Shown here: one piece after another, positions 1-9,721 of the stretch
Position numbering within the stretch: position 1 is the stretch's first letter
Layout: each line of letters starts with the position of its first letter
Assembly: GCA_938021675.1 (NCBI GenBank)
Contig: CALIFY010000001.1
Location: 120,115 to 184,114 of the forward strand
Length of the DNA: 64,000 nt
Reading direction: 5' to 3'
From: an uncultured Acidimicrobiales bacterium
GTDB taxonomy: Bacteria > Actinomycetota > Acidimicrobiia > Acidimicrobiales > SZUA-35
Notes under the pieces: generated by a model
What the model was told of the DNA's origin: nothing
What the model saw: the letters and a program-made list of their open reading frames with translations, nothing else
Databases searched by the model: none
Translations under genes and position numbers: made by a program

Positions 1-1
1 C

Positions 2-3001
2 CACGACAAGAGTCTGAGTGCAACCAGCATCGCTGGACCGGTTCGCTCCGGAGCCGCCCTCAGCTCCGGCCAACCTCGAACCATTGACGGTGTATCTCAA
101 AGCGGTGTATCTCAAAGCGGTATATCTCAAAGGTCAGCCCCTGGGTTGGCGTCCATAGACGAGGACGAGCCAACCGCTTCGATGTTGTCTTCGGCTTACC
201 TAGACGCATCCGAGGGGTCGGTCGAAGTCGACATGTCGACCACCGCCGATCTGCCGCTCCAACGGCGGTCTGACTCCAACATTGTGGCCGCCCGACCGGT
301 CATCGCCACCGTCGGGCGGTCAACCGAGTTAGAAGCGATGTCTTCGGTTCTCGCCGAGGTACTCGATCGGCGATCCATCGCAGCTGTCATCACCGGTGAG
401 CCTGGGATTGGCAAGACCCGGTTGGTCGAGACGATGACCGAGACGGCAGAGGCCAACGGTGTCGCTGTGGCTTGGGCCCGCTGTGTCGAGGGGGAACAGG
501 ACGCCATGTGGCCGTGGTCGCAGCTGATCCTGGACCTTCTCGACAACGAGCTAGTCGGTCGGCCATCATCTGAGCGGTGGACGGGGCTCGAACCGCTTCG
601 GGCCCTCGGTCCGTCGGTGGTCGCCGCTCTCGGTCTCCCACCGATATCTGAGGTCGCAAGCTCGTCAGCGTTCGAGCAGCCGAAATCCGGCGACTTGTTG
701 CTGGCGATGACGCTTCTGCTCCACCACGTAGCCAGGACCACACCGCTGACGTTGGTGTTCGACGACGTCCATTGGGCCGATCCTCAGACCATTCGAATGC
801 TCCGATTCGCGGCCCGGAGCCTAGCCAACCTCCCGATCGCCTTCGTGGTGACGTGGAGCCTTCACGAAATTCGAGACGGGGCCACAGTGGCGTCGGAGCT
901 GCGAAGCCTGTCTCGACTCCCGTCACTCGTCCGGGTTGACCTCGAAGGTCTTGACACAGGAGCCGTGCAACAACTCGCCGAGAAGTCCGGGCACCGATTC
1001 TCGGTTTGCCAGGCCGATGATCTCCGGCAACGCAGCGCCGGCAACCCCCTCTATGCCCTCGAACTGTTGAACGCCGTCGGTGCCGATGGCGCGTTGGAGT
1101 CGGTCGAGATCGGGCAGTGTCCGAAATTGGTCGACGCGGTGATAAACCGAGTTGATTTCGTTGATCTTCGAGCCCGGCGACTGCTCAGCGTTGCCTCGTT
1201 GTTCCGCACCTCGTTCAGCGCGAGCCAACTGGCAACGGTCTGTGGTTTTACCGTCAGGGACACCGAAGACATCCTCAACGCAACGGTTCGGGGTGCTCTG
1301 GTAGACGAGGTCGACTCGGCTTGCGGTCAGTACCGGTTTCGGTGCCCACTCGTCGCCGAAGTTGTCCAAGATGGCTTGCTGGCCGGCGAGCGAATCGGCT
1401 TTCACCGAGCTATCGGGCAACACCTACTCTCGCTGGAAGGGCCGAGCTATGAGGTGGCATACCATCTCGTGGCCGGTCGTCGACGAGAAGATCAGATCCT
1501 GGCAGCGGAGATTGCTCTCGAAATATTCGAACAACGTCCAGACTACGGCAGCGTGGTAGACGTCGATCCGATTGTCGAACAGCTCCTCGTTGCTGAACGT
1601 TCCGGCGGTGAACCCGATCTTCCACCAAAACTGGATATCGCCGTCCATTTGTACCTTAGCTGGCGGGCGTGGCTCGACCGCCGATGTGAGGATTGGGCAA
1701 CCGCAAACAGCAGAGCACTTCGCGGTGCGTTGGAGCTGTTCAGCAAAGATGGTGTTGGGGATGGGTCACCTGCAGATAGCGCAGCCCTCGCTCGGTTGGC
1801 TCGCAGCGCAACGGCTCGTGTCGGTGTTCCGGTGTACTACCCCGGTCCGGTTGCTGAGCCATACGTCGAACAGGCGACGGCGAACGACGTCGCCGTGCTG
1901 GAAGGGGTCTCAGCAGCCTTGCCAGTCGATCAACCGAGCCATTGGGTCGTTGAGATTCAACTTGCCCACCTTCGAGAACGCGACACCAAACCAACGGCCG
2001 CCGCCACGATGCGCGGCGTACGAGAGGCTAAGCAAGCACTCAAAAAGGCCGAAGAAAAGATCGACTCCGACCATATTCCGGTCGTGCGGAGCATGCTTCT
2101 CAACCGTTTCGGTGACCGCCTTTCGTCCGAAGAACAGCTGCAGATCGTCGATCATCTTCGCTCAACAGAGCGTTCGCTTGTCTGCGACCTCTTTGCCACT
2201 CGTTGGGCCTATCCGGCGCTTATGGCCCTCGGCCGCCGAGCCGAGGCCGACGAGCGCATTCAGTCGGCTTGGAATCGGGCGAGGACTACGGGTGACCAAG
2301 TACAGGTTGCCGAGGCACGGGCGGTGAGGATCACCCATCTGTTGTGGACCGGCCAACTCGATGAGGCGGAAAGCCAGATTCTTCGAGGCATCGCCGATTG
2401 GCGGAAGATCGGCGGCCGGGGGTTGGCGGCCTTCGGAAATCAGCTGTATCAAGTTCGGCGCATGAAGGGCGATGATGTCGATCCTGGTGGAAAGATCGTG
2501 AAACAGCTACCGAGGCGAGAGCACTCGTTGCGACCGGTTCGGACGGCCATGGTGCTTGCCGACACCGGCTACCACGACAGGGCCTTCGAGCACCTCGATA
2601 GCGCCGTCGAAGCGATCTCCGGTCGAATTACTCCAACAGCCGATTTGGCCGAGCTGGCGATGGCCGCTGCGCTGCTCGACCACGCTGACGCTGGCCGTCT
2701 GGCCTGCACCAGGCTGGCCGGCCGGAGCAACCGGCTTTTGACTAACGATACTCAGGGCGGGTCCGACGTTCCTGGCGACCGCTTGATCGTGTCGGTCGAT
2801 CGGTTCTCCGTCTTTGGACCGGCCTCATACTTCGCGGGACTCGGAGCGGCGGCCAGTGGCCAGCGAGCCCGGGCGACAGAGCTGATCGCCGCAGCGGTCG
2901 GCCTGGTCAAAACGAGCGGTGGATCGCTCTGCGGCATGCGAAATCTCCTCTCCCCTTTTCGCGATCGGCTCGATTTCAGCGAGATTGGCCTCGACCAGTA
3001 G
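2..3001 (+). CDS. AAA/STAND-type ATPase regulator, 5' partial
   Basis: Large signal-transduction-type NTPase. From the first in-window start (TTG at 146) the protein is 951 residues. Walker A GEPGIGKT is at about 84-91, preceded by the VGRSTELE motif typical of LuxR/BTAD/adenylate-cyclase-linked AAA modules. The Walker B-like strand LVFDDVHWAD is near 203. The C-terminal 600 residues are helical and TPR-like, and no C-terminal LuxR helix-turn-helix is seen. The same frame has no stop back to base 2 and includes three 15-bp in-frame repeats, so the gene probably begins upstream of the window and may carry an unseen N-terminal effector (for example BTAD or cyclase). Alternative internal starts are TTG 146 and ATG 182. 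The specific signal is unknown. A strong hairpin follows the stop. Confidence 0.7.
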   Translation, partial: HDKSLSATSIAGPVRSGAALSSGQPRTIDGVSQSGVSQSGISQRSAPGLASIDEDEPTASMLSSAYLDASEGSVEVDMSTTADLPLQRRSDSNIVAARPVIATVGRSTELEAMSSVLAEVLDRRSIAAVITGEPGIGKTRLVETMTETAEANGVAVAWARCVEGEQDAMWPWSQLILDLLDNELVGRPSSERWTGLEPLRALGPSVVAALGLPPISEVASSSAFEQPKSGDLLLAMTLLLHHVARTTPLTLVFDDVHWADPQTIRMLRFAARSLANLPIAFVVTWSLHEIRDGATVASELRSLSRLPSLVRVDLEGLDTGAVQQLAEKSGHRFSVCQADDLRQRSAGNPLYALELLNAVGADGALESVEIGQCPKLVDAVINRVDFVDLRARRLLSVASLFRTSFSASQLATVCGFTVRDTEDILNATVRGALVDEVDSACGQYRFRCPLVAEVVQDGLLAGERIGFHRAIGQHLLSLEGPSYEVAYHLVAGRRREDQILAAEIALEIFEQRPDYGSVVDVDPIVEQLLVAERSGGEPDLPPKLDIAVHLYLSWRAWLDRRCEDWATANSRALRGALELFSKDGVGDGSPADSAALARLARSATARVGVPVYYPGPVAEPYVEQATANDVAVLEGVSAALPVDQPSHWVVEIQLAHLRERDTKPTAAATMRGVREAKQALKKAEEKIDSDHIPVVRSMLLNRFGDRLSSEEQLQIVDHLRSTERSLVCDLFATRWAYPALMALGRRAEADERIQSAWNRARTTGDQVQVAEARAVRITHLLWTGQLDEAESQILRGIADWRKIGGRGLAAFGNQLYQVRRMKGDDVDPGGKIVKQLPRREHSLRPVRTAMVLADTGYHDRAFEHLDSAVEAISGRITPTADLAELAMAAALLDHADAGRLACTRLAGRSNRLLTNDTQGGSDVPGDRLIVSVDRFSVFGPASYFAGLGAAASGQRARATELIAAAVGLVKTSGGSLCGMRNLLSPFRDRLDFSEIGLDQ
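89..133 (+). repeat. three tandem 15-bp in-frame repeats
   Basis: The unit GGTGTATCTCAAAGC occurs at 89-103, 104-118 and 119-133, the third copy with two changes. It is in the same frame as the downstream ATPase gene and would encode a Gly-Val-Ser-Gln-Ser pentapeptide three times. This supports the view that the region is a flexible coding linker rather than a 5' untranslated region. Confidence 0.8.
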
Positions 3002-3059
3002 CGGACGCTCCAACTCCGTTCCAATCGAGCTGCAACAAGGGTTGGCAAGACTGTAAAGA

Positions 3060-3096
3060 CATGCCGCCGGCCTCCCGATGAGGCCGACCGGCATGT
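3060..3096. terminator. hairpin after ATPase gene
   Basis: Inverted repeat with arms CATGCCGCCGGCCTC and GAGGCCGACCGGCATG around a CCGAT loop, about 60 bp after the stop at 3001. It forms a long near-perfect GC-rich stem with one small bulge. No clear T tract follows, so it is a terminator-like hairpin rather than a canonical intrinsic terminator. Confidence 0.5.
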
Positions 3097-3136
3097 TGGG
3101 CTCATCGGACGAATGACCGAACGCCTGATGATTCAG

Positions 3137-3183
3137 AGCCGGTCCTAACTGCTTTCCGACGGCGGTGGCGGTTAGGGCCGGCT
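3137..3183. terminator. second hairpin before DsbA-like gene
   Basis: Arms AGCCGGTCCTAAC (3137-3149) and GTTAGGGCCGGCT (3171-3183) pair with one wobble and enclose a 21-nt loop. It lies between the upstream ATPase and the start at 3224, so it could be a second terminator or part of the leader of the next gene. Confidence 0.4.
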
Positions 3184-3223
3184 CCGAACGCCGTTTTGCA
3201 GACACGGCACCGGTGGACCGATC

Positions 3224-3949
3224 ATGGGCACGATGAGAGATAGTGACGTGACGACCGTCGACTTCCACTTTGATGTGATGTGCCCTTGGGCCTACCAGAC
3301 CTCGCTGTGGATGCGCGATGTGCGAGATCAGCTTGGCCTCACCGTGAATTGGCGATTCTTCAGCTTGGAGGAGGTCAACCTCCAGAAAGGAAAGAAACAT
3401 CCCTGGGAACGCGCCTGGTCCTACGGGTGGTCGATGATGCAGGTCGGGGCCATCCTTCGTCGCACGAACATGGCTGACCTTGACGCGTGGTACGCCCGGG
3501 CGGGCCGTGCCCTTCATGTCGAGGGCTATAAACCCCATGAACCAGATGTCGCCCGCCATCTGCTGACCGAACTCGACCTCGACCCAAACACGGTTGACCT
3601 CGCTATGAGCGACTCATCGACACATGCCGAAATCAAGGCCGAACATCAGAGGGTCATCGATGCTGGCGGCTTCGGGGTACCGACGTTGTTCATTGGCGAA
3701 CAAGCGCTGTTCGGGCCCGTTCTGCTCGACCCACCGACCGGCGACGCCGCACTTCGCTTGTGGGACGCGGTAACCTCCTGGCTCGAATTCCCTCATCTTT
3801 ATGAGATACAACGCCCGAAGACGGGCGTAGACCAAGACAAGATCGTCACCACCTTTCGGCCATACCTCGAAGCCCGTGACTGGGTTAGCATCGACCGCGG
3901 CGCAGTGGTCGATCTGGAACCATCCAACTCGACCCAGGGCAACCGATGA
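3224..3949 (+). CDS. DsbA/FrnE-family thiol oxidoreductase (Rv2466c-like)
   Basis: 241 residues with a thioredoxin fold interrupted by a helical insert. It resembles the mycothiol-dependent nitroreductase Rv2466c family: an N-terminal [12 protein letters not shown], a cis-Pro loop in [11 protein letters not shown], then ALFGPVL and the C-terminal [12 protein letters not shown]. The active site reads Cys-Pro-Trp-Ala instead of Cys-Pro-Trp-Cys, so only the nucleophilic cysteine (C20) remains and a monothiol mechanism is implied. It is cytosolic, with no signal peptide. The ATG at 3224 has a GGTGGA about 7 nt upstream; a GTG at 3248 is an alternative. Substrate not known. Family assignment is from motif recall. 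Confidence 0.75.
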   Translation: MGTMRDSDVTTVDFHFDVMCPWAYQTSLWMRDVRDQLGLTVNWRFFSLEEVNLQKGKKHPWERAWSYGWSMMQVGAILRRTNMADLDAWYARAGRALHVEGYKPHEPDVARHLLTELDLDPNTVDLAMSDSSTHAEIKAEHQRVIDAGGFGVPTLFIGEQALFGPVLLDPPTGDAALRLWDAVTSWLEFPHLYEIQRPKTGVDQDKIVTTFRPYLEARDWVSIDRGAVVDLEPSNSTQGNR

Positions 3950-4039
3950 GGTTCAACAACCGCTGACCAGTACCGGCCAAACCTGTCCGGTTTCTACCGG
4001 CAATCTGGGGTCGCGGCGTACCGAGCGAGACCGTGAGTG

Positions 4040-4432
4040 TTAGTGGTGTTCGCCCGTGAGGTCTTCCGCTTCGATCATGTCACCGGCGGCGGCCAGAGCG
4101 GCGGCCAGGTTGACCGCTCGGTCATACACCGCGGTGAAGTAGTGTTCGGCCGCGTTTTGTTGTCCTGACAGCGGCGGCCGCCCAAGAGAGCGAATGACCG
4201 CCGAGGGATCGGTCGTCATGGCAGCGGTTGCGTTTTCATCGGTTGGAAGCGCTTGAGGGTCACCCCAAAAGACCTTCGGGTCGACCTTCTTTCGCTTCGG
4301 TCCTTTGCGGCGTCGACCGCCGGGCCGACCGCCCTTGGCACCACCGTTCTTATCGCCGTTGTTTGAACGGCGGGCGCCGTCCCGCCCAGTGTTTTTCTTT
4401 CGACTGTTCATCGGTTTTCTTCCAGTACTCAT
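4040..4432 (-). CDS. small basic protein coupled to SNF2 helicase
   Basis: 130 residues. Positions 1-50 are extremely basic and Gly/Arg/Lys-rich (RPGGRRRKGPKRKK), suggesting nucleic-acid binding and disorder. The C-terminal half (VFWGDP, RSLGRPPLSG, AEHYFTAVYDRA) is helical. That half resembles, from memory, the C-terminal tail of the SWIM zinc-finger proteins that partner actinobacterial SNF2 helicases, but no SWIM CxC/CxH motif is present. Its ATG overlaps the helicase stop as ATGA (4429-4432), so the pair is translationally coupled. Function is inferred only from this link. It could be a reduced SWIM partner. Confidence 0.6.
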   Translation of the reverse strand: MSTGRKPMNSRKKNTGRDGARRSNNGDKNGGAKGGRPGGRRRKGPKRKKVDPKVFWGDPQALPTDENATAAMTTDPSAVIRSLGRPPLSGQQNAAEHYFTAVYDRAVNLAAALAAAGDMIEAEDLTGEHH

Positions 4433-7400
4433 TCGGCTTCCACCGTCACCGGACTTGTTGCGCCGGTGACCGATTCAGTTCCAGCCGGATTGGGATCTCG
4501 CTCCTCCGGCTCATCGAGCTCGGAGATAAGTAGGTTGGGGTCGATACCGAGGGCGACCTGTAGCTGTTCGGCGTCGAGGTCACCAACCGAACTCGACTTC
4601 GGCAATACCATGTCAGCGATCTGTCGCTTGCCGGCGACAACTTCTTCGACCCGCTCATCGACCGTGCCTGGGCACACGAGGCGGTGACAAATCACCGTGT
4701 TGCGCTGACCTATCCGCCACACGCGGTCGCGGGCCTGATCCTCCACCGCCGGGTTCCACCACCGGTCGTAGAGAACGACGTGACTGGCAGCGGTGAGGTT
4801 CAACCCTGTCCCGCCGGCCTTGAGCGACAGCACCATCGCTCCGGCCTCGTCGCTGGCTTGGAATTCACTGACCAGCTTGTCGCGGGCGCCTCGGCTAAGT
4901 CCGCCGTGGTAGCAGTGAATTCGCTTTCCTGTCCGTTCGGTCAGGTAGGCCGCCAGTTTCTCGCCCCACGACGCGAAGTGAGTAAAGATAAGAACTCGCT
5001 CATCTGCGGCAAACACGTTGTCGACGATCTGATTGAGCCGAGCGAGCTTGCCAGATCGACCATCGAGCGGTTTGTCGTCTGTTTGGTAGGCGGCGGGATG
5101 GTTACAGATCTGTTTGAGCGCAGTGATGGCGGCGAGGACCGCTCCTTTACGTTGACTCCCCTGCTCAGCATTGGAGGTCTCAGCCGCCAAGCCGTCTAGC
5201 ACAGCTTGGTAGAGGCCAACCTGCTCCGGTGTCATCGCGCAATGATCGAGTTCGTCGATCCGGTCCGGCAATTCGGCTGCGATCTGAGGCTCGGCTTTGG
5301 TTCGGCGGAATACGAGGATGCCGTTCAAGGCACGCAGCGCGTTTTCCGCGGCGTCTCGGCTCGTCCCTTCGTTGGATAGCTGAGCCACGAAAGCGGCCCT
5401 GCCCCCGACGAGGCCGGGGTTTGTAAAGTCCATGATGGCCCAGAGGTCGCCCAGCCCGTTCTCGATAGGAGTGCCGGTCAACGCCACCCTGGTTCGAGCT
5501 TCGAGCCGACGCAGCTGCTGGGCGGTTTCCGAAGTCGGGTTCTTGATGGCTTGGGCCTCGTCGAGTACGACTTTGTCCCAGCCGACCTTTTCCAGAGCAT
5601 CCATATCGCGAACGGCGGTTCCGTACGTCGTGATAACCAAGCCGGCGTTGGATGCCATGCGCTCGATTTGCCCCGCCGGTGTGCGGTTTTGGCCATGATG
5701 CACGACGACATCGAGATCGGGTACAAACTTCTGGGCTTCGGCATGCCAGTTACCAACCACCGCTGGCGGAGCGATAACGAGCGCTGGACCGCTGGCCTTC
5801 GTCAACTCGATATGAGCCAACATCGTTGGGGTCTTCCCCAACCCCATGTCGAGTGCCAAGCAGCCGCCAAGACCGGCCGAATCAAGAAACGACAACCACA
5901 TGCGGGCATCGGCCTGGTAACTGCGGAGTTCGCCAGCGAATCCCTCTAATGTGGTCGGAGGGTTCTCAGGCAACTCACCGGCCGACCGCAGCAGGTCGGC
6001 CGCCCAGCCGTCGCCGGCGATCGAGATCCCACCGGTAAGCGGCGAGCCTTCGAGCCCAAGCGCATGCCGGAGCATATCGGCCCCGGTAAGTTGGGTCTTG
6101 TCAGCCCGTTGGGCCAACGCCGCCGCCGCCTCGACGAGGTCGGCTTGGTCGAGTTCAACCCACCGGCCGCGAGATTCGACGAGAGGCCGAGCCTCCTTTG
6201 CCAGCTCAGCGATCTCGGAAGCTGAGAGTTCGATATCGTCGAACAACACGCTCCACCGGACGTTGGCGAGCTGTTGGGCACCGACGACGCTCTCTTGCGC
6301 TTCTTCCGAGGTGAGTCGAAGCGATGGGGTGGGCTTGCGTCGCGACAGCGACGGAGCGCGCACTTCGTAGCCGGCGGCGATAAGAACCGGCCCTTGGCGG
6401 GACATGAGTTTCCACGCCTCGTCCTGGCTCAACACAACTTCCCCGCGCCGACGAGCGCCGGGCCGGAGCAGCTCGGGATAGAGCCGCTCTAGGCGGACGA
6501 GCTCCTCTTCAACCTCCTTGCGACGGGTATTGGAGGAATTGACGATGACCTGCTCAACGGGGAGCAGCCGATCCTCGTTGTTTGGAGCGAGTACGGCCAA
6601 GTACCACGCTCCGGCGTCGTCTGGCGGGTCGAGCTGTATCACCAGTTTGAACTTTTTCTGTCCGCTCACCGACCTCGACCACTGGTCGATCCGGCGGCTC
6701 AGCTCCGACCCGAGCCGGCTGGGAGCGCTGAACGGTTCGCCGTCGAGGCGGCTGAGGAACGACTCGGCGACATCGCCTTTGGTGTTCGGATTGGGCGGAA
6801 CGGCCGGCACGTCGAGCCGGTTTGCCGCTTCTCGGCATATTGCGGTGACCAAGTCGGACAGCACTGCGGTGGTCATCGACCGACCGTCGGGGCGGTTTTC
6901 GAGGACCCCGACCGTGCCTGGCACCGATTGGCTGAGCCCGTTGTGTTCGTCTTGGTCGACGATGGCTGGCACCCATCGAACCTCGAATGCGGTCGCCTTG
7001 TCTTGTCCTTTTCCGCCGCCGTTCGGCAGACCGGCCTGACCGTCATCTTTCTGAGGGTTCCTCGGCCTTCGAGCCTTTTTGAGCTGAGGCACGGCCCGTC
7101 CTTGCACGACGAGACGAACGGCCATCGCCGTCGCAAGACCAAGCCATGCAACACTCGCCCCAGTCTGATCATCGTCGGTGGTAGTGCCGAGGGCGACGAG
7201 CCAACCGAGGCAGGCCCCGATCGGCGCTGAGACGGCCGGCGCTCGACCCTGACCCGGCACTTTGACCGTATTGTGTGATTCCCATCCGACCGAACCGGCA
7301 CCTGCGGCCTTTAGCCGCTCGAGGAGTTGCTCCTCGGAGGCGGCCGGTGCATTGTGGCCAGAGGCCCATGCCACGACCCGGCCTGGGGTCCACGACAGCT

Positions 7401-7920
7401 GCAGCTGCGTATCGCCCACCTCGGACGGTGGCGGCTGTTCCTGAGTCGAGTCCGGACCCTTGGATGGTTGCGGATTCCGGGGCGTCGGCGGGCCGACGAG
7501 CTCGGTGAGTACATCATCGATGCGCTGATACTCCGACTCGAAATCGGCGAGCACCGTTGCCCGTTCTGGCCCCTTTATCTCACGTGCCACCTCATCGATG
7601 GCAAGCTCTGCGGTGTCCAGCATGCGAAGCAACGCGGCCACCCATGCCGGCTGGTGCGCCTTAAGCAACTCAACGTCTGCCGCGTCAGCGGTTCCGTCGA
7701 GGTGATCCTGGACGATCGTTAGGAACTCGTCTTGCGGGACCGGAAGCGGCCTCGCGGTGATCGTGGTAATTTCGTTCTCCAAATTGAGTACGTGTGCCGC
7801 AGCCTGTGCGGAACGTCCTGCGAAAGGCGATTCCTGCGGACAAATGGTTATCTGGCGGTTTGCCCCTGAGGGCGTCGCGTGGCGAGGGCGATTCGCTTCG
7901 CTCAAAGGGCTAGGGGCCAC
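4429..7920 (-). CDS. SNF2-family DEAD/DEAH-box helicase
   Basis: 1163-residue superfamily 2 ATPase. The C-terminal core (from about 660) has motif I DMGLGKT (691-697), Ia APPAVVGNW, motif II DEAQ (787-790), motif III LTGTPIEN (814-821) and a late helicase C domain with the arginine-rich motif VI RVWRIGQR. Residues about 540-650 match the SNF2-associated region that precedes the core in bacterial SNF2 proteins. The first 500 residues are poorly conserved and contain a Pro-rich linker. It is a presumed ATP-dependent DNA translocase. The start used is GTG 7920; the N-terminal 45 residues look atypical, so a start nearer 7780 is possible. The small basic protein overlaps its stop by four bases. 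Confidence 0.9.
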   Translation of the reverse strand: MAPSPLSEANRPRHATPSGANRQITICPQESPFAGRSAQAAAHVLNLENEITTITARPLPVPQDEFLTIVQDHLDGTADAADVELLKAHQPAWVAALLRMLDTAELAIDEVAREIKGPERATVLADFESEYQRIDDVLTELVGPPTPRNPQPSKGPDSTQEQPPPSEVGDTQLQLSWTPGRVVAWASGHNAPAASEEQLLERLKAAGAGSVGWESHNTVKVPGQGRAPAVSAPIGACLGWLVALGTTTDDDQTGASVAWLGLATAMAVRLVVQGRAVPQLKKARRPRNPQKDDGQAGLPNGGGKGQDKATAFEVRWVPAIVDQDEHNGLSQSVPGTVGVLENRPDGRSMTTAVLSDLVTAICREAANRLDVPAVPPNPNTKGDVAESFLSRLDGEPFSAPSRLGSELSRRIDQWSRSVSGQKKFKLVIQLDPPDDAGAWYLAVLAPNNEDRLLPVEQVIVNSSNTRRKEVEEELVRLERLYPELLRPGARRRGEVVLSQDEAWKLMSRQGPVLIAAGYEVRAPSLSRRKPTPSLRLTSEEAQESVVGAQQLANVRWSVLFDDIELSASEIAELAKEARPLVESRGRWVELDQADLVEAAAALAQRADKTQLTGADMLRHALGLEGSPLTGGISIAGDGWAADLLRSAGELPENPPTTLEGFAGELRSYQADARMWLSFLDSAGLGGCLALDMGLGKTPTMLAHIELTKASGPALVIAPPAVVGNWHAEAQKFVPDLDVVVHHGQNRTPAGQIERMASNAGLVITTYGTAVRDMDALEKVGWDKVVLDEAQAIKNPTSETAQQLRRLEARTRVALTGTPIENGLGDLWAIMDFTNPGLVGGRAAFVAQLSNEGTSRDAAENALRALNGILVFRRTKAEPQIAAELPDRIDELDHCAMTPEQVGLYQAVLDGLAAETSNAEQGSQRKGAVLAAITALKQICNHPAAYQTDDKPLDGRSGKLARLNQIVDNVFAADERVLIFTHFASWGEKLAAYLTERTGKRIHCYHGGLSRGARDKLVSEFQASDEAGAMVLSLKAGGTGLNLTAASHVVLYDRWWNPAVEDQARDRVWRIGQRNTVICHRLVCPGTVDERVEEVVAGKRQIADMVLPKSSSVGDLDAEQLQVALGIDPNLLISELDEPEERDPNPAGTESVTGATSPVTVEAE

Positions 7921-8071
7921 CCGGTCGGATTTGCCGCCGGCAAGCTAACTATGAGCGAACGACCAGGGCGCTTTGTCCGCACGCCCAACGACCACACTAG
8001 CTCATGATCGGCCGGTTCGCCACGATCACCCAAAGAGCAACATCGACGGCATCAATCGTTCGGCACGAGCG

Positions 8072-9721
8072 TTACCGTCGGATCCGGTCGCACTGAACGG
8101 TCTGGGACTCGCTCCCCTCCCTCACCGCGCTGACGAATTCGACGTGCCAATGCTCAAAACCGTTGGTATCGCTATGCCACTCCCAGTCCGACGGAGAGTC
8201 GACATCGTCGGGTGCACCGAGCATCGACGTGTCGGCAACGAATACTCCATCAATGCCGTAGAAGACGTAGGAATCGGCCCATTCTGCTTCGTATTCGTAT
8301 ACTTCGACACCATCGGTTTCGGAGTTGCCAACATCGACCGAGCAACCGGAGGGAGGCGCTACTTGGAGGTTGTCAGAGACGATGATTTCAGGACCGATGG
8401 CACTGAATGTGAGCTGCGCATCGCTTTCATCCACGCTGAGGCAGATCTGCTGCCATTCGTCGGCATCTGTGACCTGCTGGCCACCGGTGCCGACGGCGTG
8501 GAGCATGTAACAGCCGTCTTCGATGGTAAAGCGATACAGCCCCGAGGCATCGACCGTCATCTGGTCATGCAGACTGCCAGGTAACCCGTCGCCGTCCCTA
8601 TCGAGGAATATCTCGATGACGGTACCGACGGCGGCCGGGCCGCCGGCATCATCGAGCACAACGTCGCCGCTCAGGTTGACCACCGGTCCGGTGGAGTTTG
8701 GACTCTGTTCGGTTGTGGTCGGCGACGGTTCGGTCGGTCCAGTCGTTGTTGGGTCGGCTTCGGACGTCGATGACCCTGGCTCGGTGTCCTCAGTCTGGGT
8801 TGAATCGGTGGAACTCGGTGCCGTCGTCGCTTCCGGCGCGACTTGAACCTCGATAGGTTCTGCGCTCCGATTCGGGTCGTTGTCGTCCGGGTCGTTCCCC
8901 GGGCTGCCGCCCTCATCTTCCGGGCCAAACTCTGCTGCACCCTCATCGGCGACCCCGATCATGTCGGGGTTGTCGGTCGTCATGCTGGCTGGATCGTTAT
9001 TGAGCCAAAGTACGCTGCCGGCAACGGCTGCGACGACTACAGCGGCGCTGGCCAGAACCATTGCCGCCCGACCTCTGCGCCGTGATCGCAACGGTTCCAC
9101 GAGCCCCTTGACATCGGGGTTTGTGTTGGCCCCAAGGTCGTACACGGCGTCTCGTTCTTCGTGTTCGGCTTCGCCGCCCGATCCGTGCTCGGCCGGAATC
9201 TCCGGTACCGACACGGGACCCGTCACCAGCTCGCTCGCCGGGATCGCCTGATTTCCTTCGATGGCCTGATTTCCTTCGATAGAACGAGCCACAGGGAGGC
9301 GATTCAGGGGCTGGGACACCGTCTCCGACGGCGGCGAGACCATCGGGGTGTCGGCTTGGTCCGGCCCGTTTTGTCGCATGTACTCGCCGTTGAGAAGCTC
9401 GGCTGGTGTGATGTCGACGAACCGGCCGGGTGTGCCTGGCGCCACGACCGGCGGCTGGACCCGAATCCTACGATCCCGGTGACGCCCGACCGATCCCCCA
9501 GTTTCGAGGAAGTCGGCGAGACCAGCATGGGTGATCGGTGCATGATCAACCTCATCCAATAAGTTGCGCATGGTGTCGATCGCTCGAAGGCTTGGCGTGC
9601 CGCCGGCTTCGGTGTCATTGCCGGCCAGCGCCGACTCGAACGGGGTCATTGTGTCGGACTGGCTTAGCGCGTCGTCTGAGCGATGGCTGCCTCTGACCTC
9701 ATCGGTCTGGTCGTCATTCAC
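8072..9721 (-). CDS. single-pass membrane protein, probable sigma-factor partner
   Basis: 549 residues. An N-terminal cytoplasmic part (1-215) ends in the stop-transfer-like cluster RSRRRGR, followed by a single membrane helix at about 219-240. A Thr/Ser/Pro/Glu-rich stalk covers about 243-345. The C-terminal extracellular region resembles SdrD/Cna-B-type beta domains (EIFLDRDGDGLPG, GLYRFTIEDGCYML). The start ATG overlaps the stop of the upstream sigma factor as ATGA, the classic anti-sigma arrangement, but no zinc anti-sigma HxxxCxxC motif is visible. I infer a membrane regulator of that sigma factor. It could instead be a sigma-controlled surface protein. An 18-bp tandem repeat duplicates IEGNQA. 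Confidence 0.65.
   Translation of the reverse strand: MNDDQTDEVRGSHRSDDALSQSDTMTPFESALAGNDTEAGGTPSLRAIDTMRNLLDEVDHAPITHAGLADFLETGGSVGRHRDRRIRVQPPVVAPGTPGRFVDITPAELLNGEYMRQNGPDQADTPMVSPPSETVSQPLNRLPVARSIEGNQAIEGNQAIPASELVTGPVSVPEIPAEHGSGGEAEHEERDAVYDLGANTNPDVKGLVEPLRSRRRGRAAMVLASAAVVVAAVAGSVLWLNNDPASMTTDNPDMIGVADEGAAEFGPEDEGGSPGNDPDDNDPNRSAEPIEVQVAPEATTAPSSTDSTQTEDTEPGSSTSEADPTTTGPTEPSPTTTEQSPNSTGPVVNLSGDVVLDDAGGPAAVGTVIEIFLDRDGDGLPGSLHDQMTVDASGLYRFTIEDGCYMLHAVGTGGQQVTDADEWQQICLSVDESDAQLTFSAIGPEIIVSDNLQVAPPSGCSVDVGNSETDGVEVYEYEAEWADSYVFYGIDGVFVADTSMLGAPDDVDSPSDWEWHSDTNGFEHWHVEFVSAVREGSESQTVQCDRIRR
9246..9280 (-). repeat. 18-bp tandem duplication in membrane protein gene
   Basis: Two adjacent copies of GCCTGATTTCCTTCGAT(G) at 9246-9263 and 9264-9280. 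In the minus-strand gene they encode the hexapeptide IEGNQA twice (about residues 148-159) in the disordered cytoplasmic part. Confidence 0.8.

Noticed and set aside
1572..2327. 251-codon plus-strand frame inside the AAA ATPase gene
   Set aside because: Shadow frame with Ser/Arg/Pro-rich translation and no motif. The main frame carries the conserved domains.
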